Shown here: positions 40,650 to 49,697 of the stretch, piece by piece | How the letters are laid out: every line of letters begins with the position of its first letter | Position numbering within the stretch: position 1 is the first letter of the stretch | Source: JBFXAN01 sp050184225 | Lineage (GTDB): Bacteria > Chloroflexota > Dehalococcoidia > CAUJGQ01 | Assembly (NCBI GenBank): GCA_050184225.1 | Contig: JBFXAN010000001.1 | Location: forward strand, 62,001-126,000 | DNA: 64,000 nucleotides | Reading direction: 5' to 3' | Program-made: the position numbers and the translations under genes | The notes under the pieces: generated by a model | What the model saw: the letters and a program-made list of their open reading frames with translations, nothing else | What the model was told of the DNA's origin: nothing | Database searches by the model: none

Positions 40650-41873
40650 ATGAAGTTCCTGGAAGGAATCAAGGTCATCGACTGCGGGACTATGGGCCAG
40701 GGGCCACTCACCGGGACCGCATTGGCGGATCTCGGAGCGGACGTGATCAGGATCGAGCCAGCGCAAGCCACCGATCCGCTACGCGCGAACGAGCAACTCT
40801 GGGGAGTTCGGCTGCGCTTCCCGACACGCGACGGCGGCGAGATCCACCTCGGCTTCGAGCCCTACAATCGCGGTCAGCGCGGTATGACCCTGAACCTCAA
40901 GTCATCCGGCGGCCAGCAGCTTCTCCGGAAGCTCGTTTCGCAATCCGATGTCTTCATCCAGAATTGGTCGCGTCGGGTCGCGTCAGGACTGAAGCTGGAC
41001 TATGACTCGTTACGTACAGCGAAACGCGACATCGTCTATCTCGAAAGTTCAGCTTTCGGATCTGCCGGCCCGGATCGCGATGCACCCGGCCTGGACGCGA
41101 TGGGGGTGGCCTTCGCCGGCTTGATGTACCTCTCATCACCCCACGGCAGTCCCCCGCAATATCCCGCCGGGGGGCTTGGCGATGCGGCCGCTGCATTGAC
41201 GGGCGTTGCCGCCATCCTCGGGGCGCTCTTTCGAAAGGCGAGGACCGGCGAAGGTGCTAACGTCGAGATCTCGCAGGCGGGAGCGCTAATATGGCTGGAG
41301 AGCCTCCCTATTCTCGCGGCATCCGTGACGAAGAGCGCGATGCGCGCTCGACCGAGGTCGAGCGAGGCAAACCCCCTCTTCAACTTCTACCGCTGTCGAG
41401 ATGAGCGGTGGATCATGCTTGGGGAATGGCAGCCTGAGCGAAAGCTGAAAGAGCTCTACTCTGAGCTCGGGCTGGCGAGGTTGCAGGAGGACGAGCGATT
41501 CAACACATTCGCTGCAATCCGGCAGCATCACACGGAGCTCATCGCCGAACTCGACGCAGCCTTCGCGCAGAAAAATTCCTCCGATTGGATCGCGCTCCTC
41601 AGACGTCATCAGATCCTCGTGAGTGTCGTGAACTCGGTCACTGACCTCATTGATAACGAACAGGCGCGTGCCAACGGATATATTCAGGACTACCCGCATC
41701 CCGTGTACGGCAACATCAGCACCGCAGTCTTTCCGATGAAGTGCGATGGTGTGGCCCTGACGCCTGCCGGAGCGGCGCCGGCATGGGGACAACACACGAC
41801 CGAGATCCTCGCCGAGTGGTGTGGCCTCGGCATCGATGAAGTCGCGAGCCTGTACGCAGCGGGGACACTGTAG
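40650..41873 (+). CDS. CaiB/BaiF family CoA-transferase
   Basis: 407 residues; ATG 40650 with GGAGGG 5 nt upstream. Family III CoA-transferase: LEGIKVIDCGTMGQGPLTGTALADLGADVIRIEP, RGMTLNLKS, the candidate catalytic Asp in APGLDAMGVAFAGL, and the C-terminal QHTTEILAEW. It activates or exchanges CoA on an organic acid. Faces the amidohydrolase operon and is followed 57 nt later by the TetR gene. Confidence 0.9.
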   Translation: MKFLEGIKVIDCGTMGQGPLTGTALADLGADVIRIEPAQATDPLRANEQLWGVRLRFPTRDGGEIHLGFEPYNRGQRGMTLNLKSSGGQQLLRKLVSQSDVFIQNWSRRVASGLKLDYDSLRTAKRDIVYLESSAFGSAGPDRDAPGLDAMGVAFAGLMYLSSPHGSPPQYPAGGLGDAAAALTGVAAILGALFRKARTGEGANVEISQAGALIWLESLPILAASVTKSAMRARPRSSEANPLFNFYRCRDERWIMLGEWQPERKLKELYSELGLARLQEDERFNTFAAIRQHHTELIAELDAAFAQKNSSDWIALLRRHQILVSVVNSVTDLIDNEQARANGYIQDYPHPVYGNISTAVFPMKCDGVALTPAGAAPAWGQHTTEILAEWCGLGIDEVASLYAAGTL

Positions 41874-41930
41874 CTCACCGTAGGCTCTGGCGTGCCAGGT
41901 GCCTGGCCGGACTATATAGGAGCCGTCGAG

Positions 41931-42545
41931 ATGGCAAGGACCAAGAGTATCCCCCCCGTTACACATGACGATGTCCTGCAGACTGCGGCGAAGATGTTCC
42001 GAGAACGAGGATACCTCGGAATGTCGATGCATGACCTGTCTGCTGCGCTCGGCCTGCAGAAGGCATCCCTCTACTATCACGTGAAGAGCAAGGAGGAATT
42101 GGTCAGGGAGATCCTCGTGACGGGCATGGGCCACGTCATCTCGAGGATGCGCGAGGTCGTCCGCTCACAAACAACGCCGTCGCAGCAGCTCCGGCAGGCG
42201 CTGCGTGTCCAGGTAGAGGCAATGTGCGGCGACTATGCTTACGTCCAGGCGACGGCAATGACTGATGCCAATATGCTGTCTCCTGACGCGCGTGCAGAAT
42301 TCATCCGGCTCCGAGACGACTTCGAGCACCTCGTTCGTTCGATCGTTGAGGCTGGTATCGAGCTGCATGAGTTCCCGGAATGCGACGTGGGCCTGACGGT
42401 CAAGGCGATCCTCGGGATGTGTGGCTGGCTCGTGGTCTGGTACGACCCGAAAGGCAGACTTTCGCCCACGGAAATCGCAGACAGATTCGGGGACCTCATC
42501 CTGGGTGGGCTACTCGTCCGTCCGGTGACAAACGACGGTCTATAA
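41931..42545 (+). CDS. TetR-family transcriptional regulator
   Basis: 204 residues; ATG 41931 with AGGAG 9 nt upstream. N-terminal HTH: VLQTAAKMFRERGYLGMSMH DLSAALGLQKASLYYHVKSKEELV, textbook TetR. C-terminal ligand domain with FadR/AcrR-like helices. It lies inside the catabolic island and three similar dyads near island promoters (40588, 42757, 42813) make it the likely local repressor, released by a CoA ester or substrate. Confidence 0.9.
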   Translation: MARTKSIPPVTHDDVLQTAAKMFRERGYLGMSMHDLSAALGLQKASLYYHVKSKEELVREILVTGMGHVISRMREVVRSQTTPSQQLRQALRVQVEAMCGDYAYVQATAMTDANMLSPDARAEFIRLRDDFEHLVRSIVEAGIELHEFPECDVGLTVKAILGMCGWLVVWYDPKGRLSPTEIADRFGDLILGGLLVRPVTNDGL

Positions 42546-42756
42546 CTCTGACGCCTGCCCTGGGTTTCGCCGTAGCGAGAAGCAGCCGGAGCATCTTACC
42601 GACCGCGGTGCCGCATAGTGCGCCCACGGCGGAATCCTGCTGCCTTGCCGACGGCGCGAGAAGAGCACCTTCCGCGCAGAAGGCATGTCCGAATGGTAGA
42701 GCGAGATGCCCCTCGCTGTTGACACCTGTGGAGCGCCTACGGTAGAATCCCGAAAT

Positions 42757-42774
42757 CTACCGATGGGTCGGTAG
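42757..42774. promoter_or_regulatory. Operator-like palindrome 2
   Basis: CTACCGA-TGGG-TCGGTAG, perfect 7-bp dyad, 80 nt before the binding-protein gene. ACCGA/TCGGT cores are common TetR operator words. A small CTACGGTAG lies just upstream at 42737. The rest of this 308-nt gap holds nothing recognisable. Confidence 0.65.
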
Positions 42775-42812
42775 TTTATTGCACCGAACACCGATGACGT
42801 CGCGATGTTGTT

Positions 42813-42830
42813 CGACTGAGTGGTCGGTAG
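42813..42830. promoter_or_regulatory. Operator-like site 3
   Basis: CGACTGA-GTGG-TCGGTAG, same 7-4-7 layout with an imperfect left half, 23 nt before the start of the binding-protein gene. Confidence 0.5.
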
Positions 42831-42853
42831 ATTAAGTCTCGAGGGGGCGGACA

Positions 42854-44143
42854 GTGAATCAGGAACTCAGCCAACGGCAGTTGAGCCGCCGAGAGTTGCT
42901 GAAGGCCACCGGTATAGCTGCCGCGGGCCTCGGCATTTTGCCGCTGGTTGGTTGCGGAGACGAGGACAACAATTCCGGCAGCTCGACCGGCGCGGGCGCG
43001 GCCACGGAGACCGTCAACGTTGGCTTGCTCTTCCCGCTCACCGGCGTTGCATCGGGTTTCGGCACGCCGATCGTCGATGGCTTTCAGTTCGCGTTTGAGC
43101 GAATCAACGAGGCCGGTGGTGTCCGCACGCCAGATGGCAAGTCGCTCTTGATCAATCCCGTCCTCGTAGATACCGAAAGCTCTCCAGATGTGGCACCGCG
43201 AAAGGCGGAAGAGCTCGGGAACCGCTCGGACATCCTCGCGGTGACGGGAGTCTCACAGAGCGCCGCCGTCCTTCAGGTTGCTCAGGTGCTCGCGCGATTG
43301 CGTGTCCCGTTCTTCACGTCGATCGACGCACGTGAAGAACTAGTGACTTCCGGGTTCAACCAAACGTTTCGGATTACGCCTGGGTTCGCGGAGGCGCCGC
43401 GGTTCATCGTCCGTGCGATGGACGAGTTGGGAAAGAAGGCAGGCCGGCCAATGCGGCGCGTCGCCATAGTCTATCACCGTGGCGTCCCCCTCGTGGGCGA
43501 TGTGCTCGAAGAGGAGGCCACGGCCCTCGGAATCACCGTGGCGGAAAAGGTTAGCTACGATCCGCAGACCCAAGATTTCAGCGCGCTGTTCGTGCGTTTC
43601 AAGACGGATGGGATCGACGGACTGATTCTGAATCCCCTCGCAGCAGACGCCATCCGCGCGGTCCAAGCCATGAAGCAAGTCGATTTCAACCCGCTTGGCG
43701 TGGGCGCGCATGCTGGTGGCTTCAACGATGCCGGGTTCGTCACAACGCTCGGCTCCGACGCGAACAATCTCCTGACGGCCACGTGGTTCCTCCCCAGCGA
43801 CAACATCGCCGGTTCTGAAGCGATCGTTGCGGCCTGGAAGACGAAGCACCAGGCCGATCTACCGCTGCTTGCACCCTTGGGGATAAGCGGGGCCGCCGTC
43901 CTCGCAAACGCCCTCGCGCGCGCGACCGAGACAAGCCGGGACGCGCTCATCGAGGCGTTTCGAACCACCGACATGGCAGTGGGGGATGACGGCTACCTCC
44001 TACTTGACGGATGCCAGTTCGACGAGCATGGCGCGAATACGAAGTTCCGGCACGTCGTAGGGCAGTTCCAGGACGGTGTCGTGAAAGCCGTGTGGCCCGA
44101 AGAGTACGCGACAGTTGACGTCGTCTGGCCACGCCAGGCCTAG
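42854..44143 (+). CDS. Branched-chain-type ABC substrate-binding lipoprotein
   Basis: 429 residues; GTG 42854 after GAGGGGGCG. Twin-arginine motif SRRELLKATG, hydrophobic stretch and lipobox PLVGC, so a Tat-exported lipoprotein. Periplasmic-binding fold type I: VNVGLLFPLTGVASGFGTPI, GFQFAFERINEAGG, ILAVTGVSQSAAVLQVAQVL, FRITPGFAEAPR. Members bind amino acids, amides or aromatic/aliphatic acids. First gene of the liv-type transporter operon. Confidence 0.9.
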   Translation: MNQELSQRQLSRRELLKATGIAAAGLGILPLVGCGDEDNNSGSSTGAGAATETVNVGLLFPLTGVASGFGTPIVDGFQFAFERINEAGGVRTPDGKSLLINPVLVDTESSPDVAPRKAEELGNRSDILAVTGVSQSAAVLQVAQVLARLRVPFFTSIDAREELVTSGFNQTFRITPGFAEAPRFIVRAMDELGKKAGRPMRRVAIVYHRGVPLVGDVLEEEATALGITVAEKVSYDPQTQDFSALFVRFKTDGIDGLILNPLAADAIRAVQAMKQVDFNPLGVGAHAGGFNDAGFVTTLGSDANNLLTATWFLPSDNIAGSEAIVAAWKTKHQADLPLLAPLGISGAAVLANALARATETSRDALIEAFRTTDMAVGDDGYLLLDGCQFDEHGANTKFRHVVGQFQDGVVKAVWPEEYATVDVVWPRQA

Positions 44144-44155
44144 GACTGACATACC

Positions 44156-45034
44156 ATGCCGGGTGAACTCACTGTCCTTTCGCAGGCGCTGCTCGTCGGC
44201 ACGGTCGCGGGGCTCGTGTACGCGCTCGTCAGCACCGGCTTCTCGCTGACCTTCGGCCTCATGCGCGTGGTCAATTTTGGGCATGGCGCCTTCGTCATGG
44301 CGGGGATGTACTTCGCGCTGGAACTGTTCCACCGGTACGGAATCAGCCCGTACTGGTCGGCCCTCGCTGCGATTCCAACCGCCTTCGTGAGCGGATCAAT
44401 CATCTACCGGTACCTGTTCCAGCCAATCCTGTCGAAGCCGTTAGAGATGCAGTTTCTGGTCGGGATCGGAATTGCAATCGTCGCCGAGAACGCAAGCCTC
44501 TATCTCTTCGGGTCGGACATCCGCGGCGTCAACATCGAGCCATCGACCTACCGGATCGGAGTCGGCGATGTCGGCATGTCGATGGCGCAGCTCATTGCTT
44601 CTGTCGGCGCGATTCTGCTCGCGTGCCTGTTGACGTACGCCATCTACCGGACCGCATTCGGTCGCCGTCTTAGGGCGGTAGCCCAAGATCCGGAAGCAGC
44701 ACGGCTCTGCGGTGTCCGCGTGGAAAGGACGAATCTGGTGGCCTTCGGGATTGGCACTGCGGCGGCCGGCATAGCGGGCGCGCTTATCATCCCATTCTCA
44801 ACGGTCGCACCGACAACCGGCCTTGACTTCAGTCTCCGCGCGTTCATGGTGCTGGTGATCGCCGGCGTGGGGAGTATCCCGGGCCTCATTGTGGCGGGTG
44901 TGTTGCTGGGCGTGACAGAAAGCGTCTCAGGCGCCTATCTGCCGTCCGCGTGGGCGCAAGTGATCGCGTTGGGCGTCGTGGTGCTGGTCATGATCATTCG
45001 CCCGCAGGGAGTGTTCAGGCGTGAAACCTGGTAG
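44156..45034 (+). CDS. livH: LivH-type ABC permease
   Basis: 292 residues, about eight membrane helices. LivH marks: GTVAGLVYALVSTGFSLTFG LMRVVNFGHGAFVMAGMY at the start, and GRRLRAVAQDPEAARLCGV (EAA-like loop). It overlaps the next gene by 14 nt. Forms the membrane channel with the LivM half of the next protein. Confidence 0.92.
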   Translation: MPGELTVLSQALLVGTVAGLVYALVSTGFSLTFGLMRVVNFGHGAFVMAGMYFALELFHRYGISPYWSALAAIPTAFVSGSIIYRYLFQPILSKPLEMQFLVGIGIAIVAENASLYLFGSDIRGVNIEPSTYRIGVGDVGMSMAQLIASVGAILLACLLTYAIYRTAFGRRLRAVAQDPEAARLCGVRVERTNLVAFGIGTAAAGIAGALIIPFSTVAPTTGLDFSLRAFMVLVIAGVGSIPGLIVAGVLLGVTESVSGAYLPSAWAQVIALGVVVLVMIIRPQGVFRRETW

Positions 45035-46925
45035 TGCGGGTGCGAGGGTGGCACGCATCGAGGGACGGCAGCCACACCGGATCCTGAAAACAAGCTGGAT
45101 CGTGGTCGTTCAGGGCAACTGGCAGCTTTGCGTGTTGGCCATCCTCCTGCTTGGGTCGATCGCCATTCCGCTTCGCAACGATCCGTACTACGTGAGCCTG
45201 GGCACCAGTACGCTGATGGCGGTCTACCTCGCCTCTTGCTGGAACCTTGCGGGCGGGTACGGCGGCTTGCTTTCACTCGGACACGCCGCATTCTTTGGCA
45301 TCGGCGCCTATTCCACTGCGTACCTCTATACCAGCCACGATGTCAATCCGTGGCTTGGCTTGCTCGCGGGTGCCGTGCTTTCGGCGATCGTGGCCATCTT
45401 GATTGCGCTGTGTGCCTTTCGGTTCAAGGTCAAAGGCTTCTACTTCGCGTTGCTCACGTTTGCCGTGGCATTGCTCGTGCCAGCTCTGGTCCTGACCTCG
45501 GACGCACTTGGCGGAGCCGAGGGCATCTTCCTTCCGTTGGAAGACGACGCGCTCCTCCTCCAGATGTCGGACCGGCGTTTCTTCTTTTGGGTGTTCTTTG
45601 CCCTAGTCATTATCGTGATCGCCATTACCACTGCGCTCGAACGGTCGCCTTTGGGCACCAAGCTCCGAGCAGTGCGTGAGGACGAGGATGCCGCCGAGTC
45701 CCTTGGCGTCCCGGCCGCCCGGCTGCGTCTCCTCCTGTTCGCAGGGAGCGCGGCGTTGACCGCCTTTGCCGGCGGCGTTTTCACCTTCCAGACGCTGCTC
45801 ACCCACACCGAGACGTCGTTCGACCTGGGTCGATTCTTCAATGCGATCGTTGCTGTGATCGTGGGTGGTCAGGGAACACTGGCAGGTCCGGTGTTCGGCG
45901 TGATCGCGCTCACCGGGATCAACGAGTCGCTCACAAACCTCCCCATTACGTCCCAGCAAGCGGCCGCCTTAGCGAAGCTCTGCTTTGGCTGCCTGCTCAT
46001 CGCAACCGGGTTGCTGTTCAGTCGCGGCATCGTCGGGCTGATCGAGACCATCGCTTCCCGAGTCGCGGCCACGGTTGGGGTTCGGCCCGACTCCTCGCGC
46101 GCTCAGGCCACGGTGGGTGTCGAGCAAGCGCTCGAATCCGACGTCCAGTTTGCTCCCTCGTATCTCAAGATAGAGGCGGCCAACGACGGGAAGGCCCCCG
46201 CCCTTTCAGTGAGGGGGTTGACCAAACGCTTCGGTGGGCTGGTCGCCGTGGACGATGTCTCCTTCGACGTGAAGCGAGGGCAGATCCTGGCGCTCATCGG
46301 ACCGAACGGTGCCGGAAAGTCGACGGTGCTCGAGATGTGCGCGGGCGCGCAGCAGGCCACCGGCGGGGATGTCTACCTGGATGGACACTTGGTGACGGGC
46401 GCACCGCCTCACCGTATGAGCCGCATGGGGCTTGGCCGAACGTTCCAGAACACGCGACCGTTTACGGGCATGACCGTTCTGGACAATGTCCTTGTCGCGA
46501 CGAGCCGATCAGCCCAGCGAACGGATGAAGCGCGATCCAGGGCGCTTGAGTGCCTGGAGCTGGTGGGCCTCCTTCCGGCGCCAGGTCCGTACGCGTTGGG
46601 CTCCCACCTGAGCACGGGACAGCGCAAGCGCCTTGAAGTGGCCCGGGCGCTGGGTGGGGAAATCAACGTACTGCTCCTAGACGAACCATTCGGCGGCCTC
46701 GACGAGCGGAGCCAGGGTCCACTCGTACGGCTCCTCCGCTTTCTCAGCGATCAGGGAATGGCCATCGTCCTCGTAGAACACAAGCTCGGCGTGGTCGCTG
46801 AGCTCGCGGACGACATTCTTGCCTTGGAGCGTGGGCGGGTGATTGCGCGGGGGACTCCGGAGCAAGTCCTGTCTAACGATCGTGTGATCGAGTCCTATAT
46901 CGGTGGCAAACCCCATGCGAACTGA
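45021..46925 (+). CDS. LivM-LivG fusion: ABC permease plus ATPase
   Basis: 634 residues; GTG 45021. Residues ~30-345: LivM permease (WNLAGGYGGLLSLGHAAFFG IGAYSTAYL, GTKLRAVREDEDAAESLGV). Residues ~395-634: LivG ATPase with LSVRGLTKRFGGLVAVDDV, Walker A GPNGAGKST, signature LSTGQRKRLEVARAL, Walker B LLLDEPFGGLDE. Two normally separate genes are joined by a ~45-residue linker. Such fusions occur in some Actinobacteria and Chloroflexi. Confidence 0.92.
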   Translation: MKPGSAGARVARIEGRQPHRILKTSWIVVVQGNWQLCVLAILLLGSIAIPLRNDPYYVSLGTSTLMAVYLASCWNLAGGYGGLLSLGHAAFFGIGAYSTAYLYTSHDVNPWLGLLAGAVLSAIVAILIALCAFRFKVKGFYFALLTFAVALLVPALVLTSDALGGAEGIFLPLEDDALLLQMSDRRFFFWVFFALVIIVIAITTALERSPLGTKLRAVREDEDAAESLGVPAARLRLLLFAGSAALTAFAGGVFTFQTLLTHTETSFDLGRFFNAIVAVIVGGQGTLAGPVFGVIALTGINESLTNLPITSQQAAALAKLCFGCLLIATGLLFSRGIVGLIETIASRVAATVGVRPDSSRAQATVGVEQALESDVQFAPSYLKIEAANDGKAPALSVRGLTKRFGGLVAVDDVSFDVKRGQILALIGPNGAGKSTVLEMCAGAQQATGGDVYLDGHLVTGAPPHRMSRMGLGRTFQNTRPFTGMTVLDNVLVATSRSAQRTDEARSRALECLELVGLLPAPGPYALGSHLSTGQRKRLEVARALGGEINVLLLDEPFGGLDERSQGPLVRLLRFLSDQGMAIVLVEHKLGVVAELADDILALERGRVIARGTPEQVLSNDRVIESYIGGKPHAN

Positions 46926-47682
46926 GGCGACGGATATAACTGGCTCAGTTGCGGATACATCGGCCGAGCTCCTGACCGCCTCGAACATCGATGTGTTCTA
47001 CAACTCGCTGCAGGCGCTCTGGTCCGTCTCCTTTCACCTCCATCGGGGCGAGACCGTGTGCTTGCTCGGGGTCAACGGCTCTGGAAAGAGCAGTTGCCTC
47101 AAGGCGGTGATGGGCATTGTTCGCGCCGTCGGCGGTCATGTGATATTCGACGGCCAGCGAATCGACCGGCTGGCAACGGAGCGACTGGCGGAACTGGGAC
47201 TGGTTCTCGTTCCCGAACGTCACCGTGTATTTCCAAAGCTGACGGTCCACGAGAACCTGTTCGTAGGGGCGACCCCGCGGCGGGCTAGACCTGCGATGCG
47301 GCAGACGATGGAGCATGTATTCGAACTCTTTCCGCGGCTCTATGAACGGCGTCAGCAGTTGGCCGGCTCGATGAGTGGGGGCGAGCAGCAGATGCTGGCG
47401 ATCGGCCGGGGACTCATGGCGTGCCCGAAACTCCTTCTCCTCGACGAGCCCTATCTCGGCCTCGCCCCGCGAGCAAGGGATGAGGTCGCGCAGGTACTCA
47501 CCCAACTCCGGGCCTCCGGGCTGTCGATCCTTTTCATCGAACAGAGCGTCGTCGATTCGGTGGCGATCTCCGACCGAGCGTACGTGCTCGATGCGGGCCG
47601 CATCGTTTGGCAGGGACCGGCCGAACAATTGCTCAGCGATGATGCGACGACTCAGGCGTATTTTGGCTTCAGAAAGGGGTAG
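46915..47682 (+). CDS. livF: LivF-type ABC ATPase
   Basis: 255 residues; ATG 46915 overlaps the fusion gene stop by 11 nt (GTG 46903 is possible). Walker A GVNGSGKSS, signature MSGGEQQMLAIGRGLM, Walker B LLLLDEPYLGLAP, H-loop region LFIEQSV. Second ATPase of the transporter. Confidence 0.92.
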   Translation: MRTEATDITGSVADTSAELLTASNIDVFYNSLQALWSVSFHLHRGETVCLLGVNGSGKSSCLKAVMGIVRAVGGHVIFDGQRIDRLATERLAELGLVLVPERHRVFPKLTVHENLFVGATPRRARPAMRQTMEHVFELFPRLYERRQQLAGSMSGGEQQMLAIGRGLMACPKLLLLDEPYLGLAPRARDEVAQVLTQLRASGLSILFIEQSVVDSVAISDRAYVLDAGRIVWQGPAEQLLSDDATTQAYFGFRKG

Positions 47683-47702
47683 CGCCGACAAGGCCAAACG
47701 AT

Positions 47703-48494
47703 ATGGACTGGAACTACGAATGTCTCGACGTCCGGCAAGAGGCTAATCTTCTCACGATCACGCTGAACCGGCCGGAACATCTGAATGCGGTCAATGCCCG
47801 CATGCACGGGGAACTCGCGGACCTATGGTCGCGGCTGAACATCGTCGATGACATCCGCTGCATTGTCCTCACCGGCGCGGGGCGGGCATTCTGCAGCGGT
47901 GGCGATGTCTCTGCGATGTTGAATGGCGAGTTTGGCGAGCATCCCACCCCCAACTTGTTCGCCAACGAGCGCCGACTCTTTCGAGGGTTGCTCGGCGTCC
48001 GGCAGCCAGTCATCGCGGCTGTCAACGGTGACTGCGTCGGGCTTGGCGCGTCCATGGCCCTCCTGACCGACTATGTGGTCATGTCTGAGCACGCGCGGAT
48101 AGGCGACCCGCACGTGCGCGTCGGCCTGGTCGCCGGGGATGGCGGCGTTCCGCTCTGGCCGCTACTCGTGGGCATGCACCGTGCGAAGGAGGCGCTCTTG
48201 ACCGGGAGGCTGTACTCGGCACAGCAGGCGTATTCCATGGGGCTGGGGAACGAGGTAGTCCCAGCGGGGGCAGTTGTCGATCGGGCGCTCGCAGTCGCCC
48301 GGGAGGTCGCGGAGAATCCACCGCTTGCTGTGCAGTGGACGAAGTTGGCCCTCAATAAAGTCCTCGGAGAGGCCGTCGAGGCGTCATTCGATGTCGGACT
48401 GGCACTCGAGATGCTCACGTTCGTTTCCGAGGATCACAAGCGTGCTCTGGAAGCCTTCCTGACGAAGACAGCCGCCGAATACCGCGGGTTCTAA
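47703..48494 (+). CDS. Enoyl-CoA hydratase/isomerase family protein
   Basis: 263 residues. Crotonase fold: LNRPEHLNAVNARMH, oxyanion parts TGAGRAFCSGGDVSAM and AVNGDCVGLGASMALLTDYV, and GDPHVRVGLVAGDGG. The usual first Glu position reads D, so chemistry may differ. ATG 47703, 20 nt after livF. It belongs to the transporter operon and should act on the CoA ester of the imported substrate. Confidence 0.9.
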   Translation: MDWNYECLDVRQEANLLTITLNRPEHLNAVNARMHGELADLWSRLNIVDDIRCIVLTGAGRAFCSGGDVSAMLNGEFGEHPTPNLFANERRLFRGLLGVRQPVIAAVNGDCVGLGASMALLTDYVVMSEHARIGDPHVRVGLVAGDGGVPLWPLLVGMHRAKEALLTGRLYSAQQAYSMGLGNEVVPAGAVVDRALAVAREVAENPPLAVQWTKLALNKVLGEAVEASFDVGLALEMLTFVSEDHKRALEAFLTKTAAEYRGF

Positions 48495-48497
48495 GCG

Positions 48498-49697
48498 ATG
48501 CTCGAGAACTTCCGCGTTGTCGACCTCAGTGAATCAATCTCAGCGGCGTTCGCGACGAAGCAGCTGGCGGACTTTGGAGCGGACGTCGTCAAGGTCGAGC
48601 GTCCCGGCGGCGATCCCGTACGCCAGGCCGGTGCCAAAGCCGCGGGTTCGACTTGGAGCCGGAATCCGCTCTTCCAGTACCTCAACACGAACAAGCGGAG
48701 CATCGGCCTCGATCTCGAGCATCCTGGCGGGCGCGAGGTCCTCGAGCGGCTCATCCGCGGCGCCCACGTGTTTGTCGACTCCCTGCCGCACGACCAAGCG
48801 ACGGCCCTCGGCATCACCTGGGAACGGGTGACCGCGTGGAATCCCGACGTGATCCACGCCGCCATCACTCCATTCGGCCGTTCGGGAGCCTATCGAGACT
48901 GGCGCGCGTCAGAGATCGTCCTTTACGCGATGGGCGGCGAGATGTACAGCACAGGGTTGGCCGAACGCGAACCGATCAAGCTCGCCGGGCATGTATCCGA
49001 GATTGAGGTCGGCTCAGTGGCCGCGGTCGCCATTCTTGGCGCTCTTGTTGCTCAGCAGGCAGGTCAGGGCGGGGACTACCTTGACATCTCAGGCTTCGAG
49101 GTCCAGATGGCGGGGATCGACCGGCGCTCATCGTCGTTGCTGGGCTATCAGTATACGGGTGAGATCACCCCGCGTCGCGGCGGATGGTCGGCGGGAGGGT
49201 TCCCCGCTGGCATCTACCCATGCAGTGATGGCTACTTCGAAATTTCGGCTGGCCCTGCCTACTGGACGCGCATGGTCGCGATGCTGGGCCACCCACCGGC
49301 ACTGCTCGATCCGAAGTGGACAGCACCTGGAGCGAACGGGAGCCCGTCCCTTCGAGAGGAGTTCGACTCGCTGTTCTTGGAATGGACGATGCAACGAACC
49401 CGGACCGAGATCTGGGAGGCAGCGCAAGCCGCGCATGTATTCGTGGGCCCACTGAACTCGATGCAGGACCTTCTGGTGGACCCTCATCTGGCGCAGACCG
49501 GGGCCTTGGTGACGGTTTCGGTAGGTAAGGACCAGTACACAATGCCGGGCGCGCCGCTGAGGTTCAATCGGGCGCAGGGGTGGCGATTGAGTCGCGCCGC
49601 GCCGGACGTTGGCCAGGATACGGAGGACATCCTGACCGAATTGGGGATGCAGGCCCCTCAGGTGCATCGCCTGCGAACGGAAGGAGCGATCGCATGA
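48498..49697 (+). CDS. CaiB/BaiF CoA-transferase, first of an adjacent pair
   Basis: 399 residues, starts MLENFRVVDLSESISAAFAT 3 nt after the hydratase stop. Family III features: KQLADFGADVVKVERPGGD, NTNKRSIGLDLEHPGGREVL, ITPFGRSGAYRDW. Where the family has its catalytic Asp (gyD..qA.sG) this protein reads ASEIVLYAMGG. It overlaps the next CaiB gene by 4 nt, so a heteromeric enzyme is plausible. Confidence 0.88.
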   Translation: MLENFRVVDLSESISAAFATKQLADFGADVVKVERPGGDPVRQAGAKAAGSTWSRNPLFQYLNTNKRSIGLDLEHPGGREVLERLIRGAHVFVDSLPHDQATALGITWERVTAWNPDVIHAAITPFGRSGAYRDWRASEIVLYAMGGEMYSTGLAEREPIKLAGHVSEIEVGSVAAVAILGALVAQQAGQGGDYLDISGFEVQMAGIDRRSSSLLGYQYTGEITPRRGGWSAGGFPAGIYPCSDGYFEISAGPAYWTRMVAMLGHPPALLDPKWTAPGANGSPSLREEFDSLFLEWTMQRTRTEIWEAAQAAHVFVGPLNSMQDLLVDPHLAQTGALVTVSVGKDQYTMPGAPLRFNRAQGWRLSRAAPDVGQDTEDILTELGMQAPQVHRLRTEGAIA

